Source of the DNA: Methanofervidicoccus sp. A16
GTDB taxonomy: Archaea > AGJL01 > Methanococci > Methanococcales > Methanococcaceae
Assembly (NCBI RefSeq): GCF_003351865.1
Contig: NZ_CP022242.1
Coordinates: forward strand, 310,001 to 374,000
Length of the DNA: 64,000 nucleotides
Reading direction: 5' to 3'
A model generated the notes under the pieces. It saw only the letters and a program-made list of their open reading frames with translations. It did no database searches and had not been told where the DNA came from. Shown in pieces: positions 61,449 through 64,000 of this stretch (position 1 is the first letter of the stretch; each line of letters begins with the position of its first letter). The translations under genes and the position numbers were made by a program.

Positions 61449-62427
61449 ACTTTACAACCTCTGCGACAATTCTCTTTGCACCTAATCCATCAATAAGTTT
61501 TTTACCGATTTCACTACGAAGTTTTCTTTCATGATAATCATTTAAAATTTCTAAACTTTCAAGAATATTTCTTTCTAAATTATTATTTTTATATTCTCCA
61601 GCGTACACTAAAAATCCAAATTTTTGAAAATATTGTGCATTTAACCTTTGATTTTCAGCGACTACTATTCCTATTGTTGGAACACCTACTCTTGCTAATT
61701 CATATAACGTCAGACCACAACTTGAAATTGCAACATCACTTAATAACATTAAGTTCAACATATCCTTAGTGTCTAAATCAAAATAGAAGCTTATGTTTGA
61801 TCCTTTATATTTTGATATGTAAGTCATATCTTTAAAAGCCCTACCTATTACAACATGAAAATTGTATGGCATATCTTTTAGGAGTCCTAACATTTTCGGA
61901 GTTAAATTTCTTACATCTTCGCCACCAAAGGTTATCATGATGTTTTTAAGATCTTTATCTATTTTTTTAGATGGAATATTCCAAAACTCTTTCCTAAGTA
62001 TAATATATTTAGAACCTAAGAGATAAAGCATATTTGAATGTTTTTTATAATTTAAGAATTCACCATAGATCGTTGGAGATACTATTATATCTGCATTATA
62101 CTGTAATCTATTATAATCATCAATTACTATTACTATATTATTATTTTTTTTTAAAGTTGAATATACTTTCCCCGGAGCTAAATACGAGTCGATTATTAAA
62201 ATCGAATCTTTCATTAACTTTGCATTTTTAATCCAATTTTCAATTTTATACTGGATATTTCGATTTTTCAGGAATTCATCCACTTTTTTATCTCCATTAA
62301 CTATAAGAACAGGTTCTAGATCATACTCTTTAAATGCCTCATACAACGCCAAACATCTTGTGATATGTCCCAAACCTATTTCAGACCCTCCTTCTGTTAA
62401 AATTATAACTTTATTTTTACTTATCAT
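61423..62427 (-). CDS. pseG: UDP-2,4-diacetamido-trideoxy-altropyranose hydrolase PseG
   Basis: A 334-residue GT-B-like nucleotide-sugar hydrolase that releases UDP in pseudaminic acid synthesis. The N-terminal ILTEGGSEIGLGHITRCLAL with its Gly/His catalytic region, IDDY, IMITFGGEDVRNLTPKML and the C-terminal SSCGLTLYELARVGVPTIGIVVAENQ are diagnostic. ATG 62427 lies 14 bases after GGGTGA; a GTG start at 62439 overlapping the preceding stop is the alternative. It overlaps the downstream fragment by 26 bases. Confidence 0.88.
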   Translation of the reverse strand: MISKNKVIILTEGGSEIGLGHITRCLALYEAFKEYDLEPVLIVNGDKKVDEFLKNRNIQYKIENWIKNAKLMKDSILIIDSYLAPGKVYSTLKKNNNIVIVIDDYNRLQYNADIIVSPTIYGEFLNYKKHSNMLYLLGSKYIILRKEFWNIPSKKIDKDLKNIMITFGGEDVRNLTPKMLGLLKDMPYNFHVVIGRAFKDMTYISKYKGSNISFYFDLDTKDMLNLMLLSDVAISSCGLTLYELARVGVPTIGIVVAENQRLNAQYFQKFGFLVYAGEYKNNNLERNILESLEILNDYHERKLRSEIGKKLIDGLGAKRIVAEVVKYENSISRR

Positions 62428-62431
62428 ATAT

Positions 62432-63277
62432 TTATTCACCCTGATTCAGATATTTTCGTAAAATATTAGCAGCAGTTTTTAAATCCTGAAGTTCCAATAT
62501 TTTTATGGCATCTATTACCTCCTCTTTCTCTGAAATATAGATTTTCTTCTGTTGAATCTTTTTATTTATCAGTTTAAGCCAGGGTTTTTCCTTGAAGAGT
62601 CTTATGATATCCTCTAAACCAAATAATTCATTTTTAGTATATAGATAGTCATAAACTGAACATAACAGAGCATAATCTTCCTCAGTATCTAAGGTTATTC
62701 TTATTGTAGGATCTGTCAAGTGAGATGGAGCCCTGATATTCATGAGTCTGTATCTAGAATTTGGATTCTTATATATATAAGGAGTAACATGTTCCCGTTC
62801 AAATGTTCTTGTTGCATTAAAGTACGCTTCCTTAAGGCATTCAAAACTAAAAACTTCTACGTCCTGCCCTCTAGGGAAAGTATTTTCCAAAGTATTTGAA
62901 ACATAATCTACATTATTATCGATATATTTTTTAATAACCATATCAATTACATTTGGATCTATACATGGACAATCACTTGTTATACGAACAATAACATCAA
63001 CTGAAAATTCTTTTGCGGTATGGTAATAACGGGAAAGTACATCTTTTTCACTACCTCTAAAAATTCCTACATTCATTTTTGTTGCAATATCTACAATTCT
63101 CTCATCTTCTGGTTTTGTTGTAGTTGCCACAATAACCTCATCTGCAAGTTTTGAGACTTTACATCTTTTAATAACTTGTTCCAAAACTGTTGTTTTACTG
63201 TTGTATGGAAGAGGAAGTAGTACTTTCATCGGTAGGCGAGTTGAACTAGTTCTAGCCTGAATTATAATTCCAATCAA
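62432..63277 (-). CDS. pseF: Pseudaminic acid cytidylyltransferase-like protein (SpsF/PseF type)
   Basis: A 281-residue cytidylyltransferase. IIIQARTSSTRLPMKVLLPL (nucleotide loop), VATTTKPEDERIVD, GSEKDVLSRYYHTAKEF, RITSDCPCIDP and TLDTEEDYALL are the hallmarks of the SpsF group that activates nonulosonic acids with CMP. A lysine-rich C-terminal extension (about 235-281) is not part of the core. It starts with TTG at 63277, supported by AAGGTGAAAA. Ten bases separate it from the aminotransferase gene upstream. Confidence 0.85.
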   Translation of the reverse strand: MIGIIIQARTSSTRLPMKVLLPLPYNSKTTVLEQVIKRCKVSKLADEVIVATTTKPEDERIVDIATKMNVGIFRGSEKDVLSRYYHTAKEFSVDVIVRITSDCPCIDPNVIDMVIKKYIDNNVDYVSNTLENTFPRGQDVEVFSFECLKEAYFNATRTFEREHVTPYIYKNPNSRYRLMNIRAPSHLTDPTIRITLDTEEDYALLCSVYDYLYTKNELFGLEDIIRLFKEKPWLKLINKKIQQKKIYISEKEEVIDAIKILELQDLKTAANILRKYLNQGE

Positions 63278-63286
63278 CTTTTCACC

Positions 63287-64000
63287 TTAAGATTTAGAGT
63301 ATTTATTTATTACTTCAAAAAGAGTATTTTCAATGTAATTAATTTCCTCTTCAGAAAGTCCAGGAAATATTGGAATACTTAACTCCCTTCTGTAGAACTC
63401 CTCCGCTTTAGGACAAAGTCCTTTGGAGTATCCTAGTTTTTGATAGTAAGGATGCCAATATACAGGAATATAATGGACTTGGACAATTATTCCTTTTTCT
63501 CTTAACTCCCCGAAAATATTTACTTTTTTTGAATAATCTTTTAATTTAATTGGAAAAATATGCCAACTTGATTTTGCGTATTCCTTCTCAATGGGTAGAT
63601 CGAATAGTTCTACATCTGCGAAGTCATTCTTATATTTTTTAGCTATTTCTCTTCTTTCTTTAAGAAATCTCTCGATCTTTCTAAGTTGAGATAACCCCAA
63701 TGCACATTGAATATCAGTAATTCTGTAGTTATATCCAAGCTCATGCATTTCATAATACCAATCTCCCTCAGAGGAATTTAAAAACTTTCTTTTATCTTTT
63801 GTTATCCCATGCTGTCGAAACATGAGAAGTTTTTCATAAAATTCTTCTCTATTTGTACATACAGCACCTCCTTCCCCTGTAGTTATAATCTTCACGGGAT
63901 GAAAACTGAATATTGTCATATCCGCTAACGCTCCAATATTTTTTCCTTTATATTTTGCACCAAGGGCGTGGGCAGCATCTTCAATAAAGATCAGATCATG
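63287..64000 (-). CDS. pseC: DegT/DnrJ/EryC1-type aminotransferase, probably PseC (partial)
   Basis: The frame stays open to the right edge, so the N-terminus is missing. The 237 visible residues start inside the conserved IEDAAHALGAKYKGKNIG and contain the pyridoxal phosphate lysine in FSFHPVKIITTGEGGA, then RQHGITKDKR, YNYRITDIQCALGLSQL and KGIIVQVHYIPVYWHPYYQ. This family adds the 4-amino group to a UDP-4-keto sugar; the adjacent pseF-G-H-I genes identify it as PseC. The dehydratase PseB should lie beyond the edge. Confidence 0.88.
   Translation of the reverse strand, partial: HDLIFIEDAAHALGAKYKGKNIGALADMTIFSFHPVKIITTGEGGAVCTNREEFYEKLLMFRQHGITKDKRKFLNSSEGDWYYEMHELGYNYRITDIQCALGLSQLRKIERFLKERREIAKKYKNDFADVELFDLPIEKEYAKSSWHIFPIKLKDYSKKVNIFGELREKGIIVQVHYIPVYWHPYYQKLGYSKGLCPKAEEFYRRELSIPIFPGLSEEEINYIENTLFEVINKYSKS

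Overview
The window is chromosomal DNA of a hyperthermophilic, hydrogenotrophic, nitrogen-fixing methanogen of the Methanococcales. Archaeal and methanogenic origin is shown by the Eha energy-converting hydrogenase operon, a methanofuran-synthesis ligase (MfnD), a coenzyme F430 synthetase (CfbE), an archaeal thermosome, a wybutosine enzyme (Taw2) and a nif operon with nifI1/nifI2 between nifH and nifD. Reverse gyrase indicates growth at very high temperature. DNA is strongly AT-rich, and many starts have GGTGA/GGAGG ribosome sites. A Methanotorris- or Methanocaldococcus-like genus is my inference; I could not run a search.

Layout. Positions 1-7077 (+) hold the distal half of the eha operon: the end of ehaF, then ehaG to ehaQ (membrane subunits, [NiFe] small and large subunits, two polyferredoxins). 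Positions 7138-13544 (+) hold two large paralogous Ser/Thr protein kinases with different N-terminal sensor modules: a 16-blade beta-propeller made of nearly identical 120-bp repeats, and eight TPRs. Positions 13743-35145 are mostly housekeeping: endonuclease III fused to a Uri-type domain, fumarase alpha, two CBS proteins, QueD, an antiporter, MfnD, SerB, Taw2, thermosome, tRNA-Val, a HIGH-motif nucleotidyltransferase, a HARP-type RNase P, TruD, a PP-loop ATPase, reverse gyrase, two small Cys-rich proteins and CfbE.

From 36137 to the end is a surface-polysaccharide locus interrupted by a nitrogen-fixation island. UDP-glucose dehydrogenase (36137-37465) and the UDP-glucuronate 4-epimerase type enzyme (50277-51257), which act in sequence, are separated by a minus-strand modCBA and nifH-I1-I2-D-K-(unknown)-E-N block with repeats of one family at its edges. 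Three perfect GGAA-N6-TTCC sites (two before nifH, one before modA) are predicted NrpR operators linking both operons to nitrogen status. After the epimerase come asparagine synthase, glycosyltransferases and a frameshifted methyltransferase. Convergent to these is a pseudaminic-acid set (pseI, pseH, pseG, pseF, pseC) running off the right edge, suggesting S-layer or archaellum glycan synthesis.

Most worth a second look: the kinase pair beside eha; the undescribed 107-residue protein between nifK and nifE with no nifX; a nifN with no usual start codon; the repeat family around the nif island; and two single-base frameshifts in the glycan locus. No CRISPR array, rRNA or transposase gene was seen.
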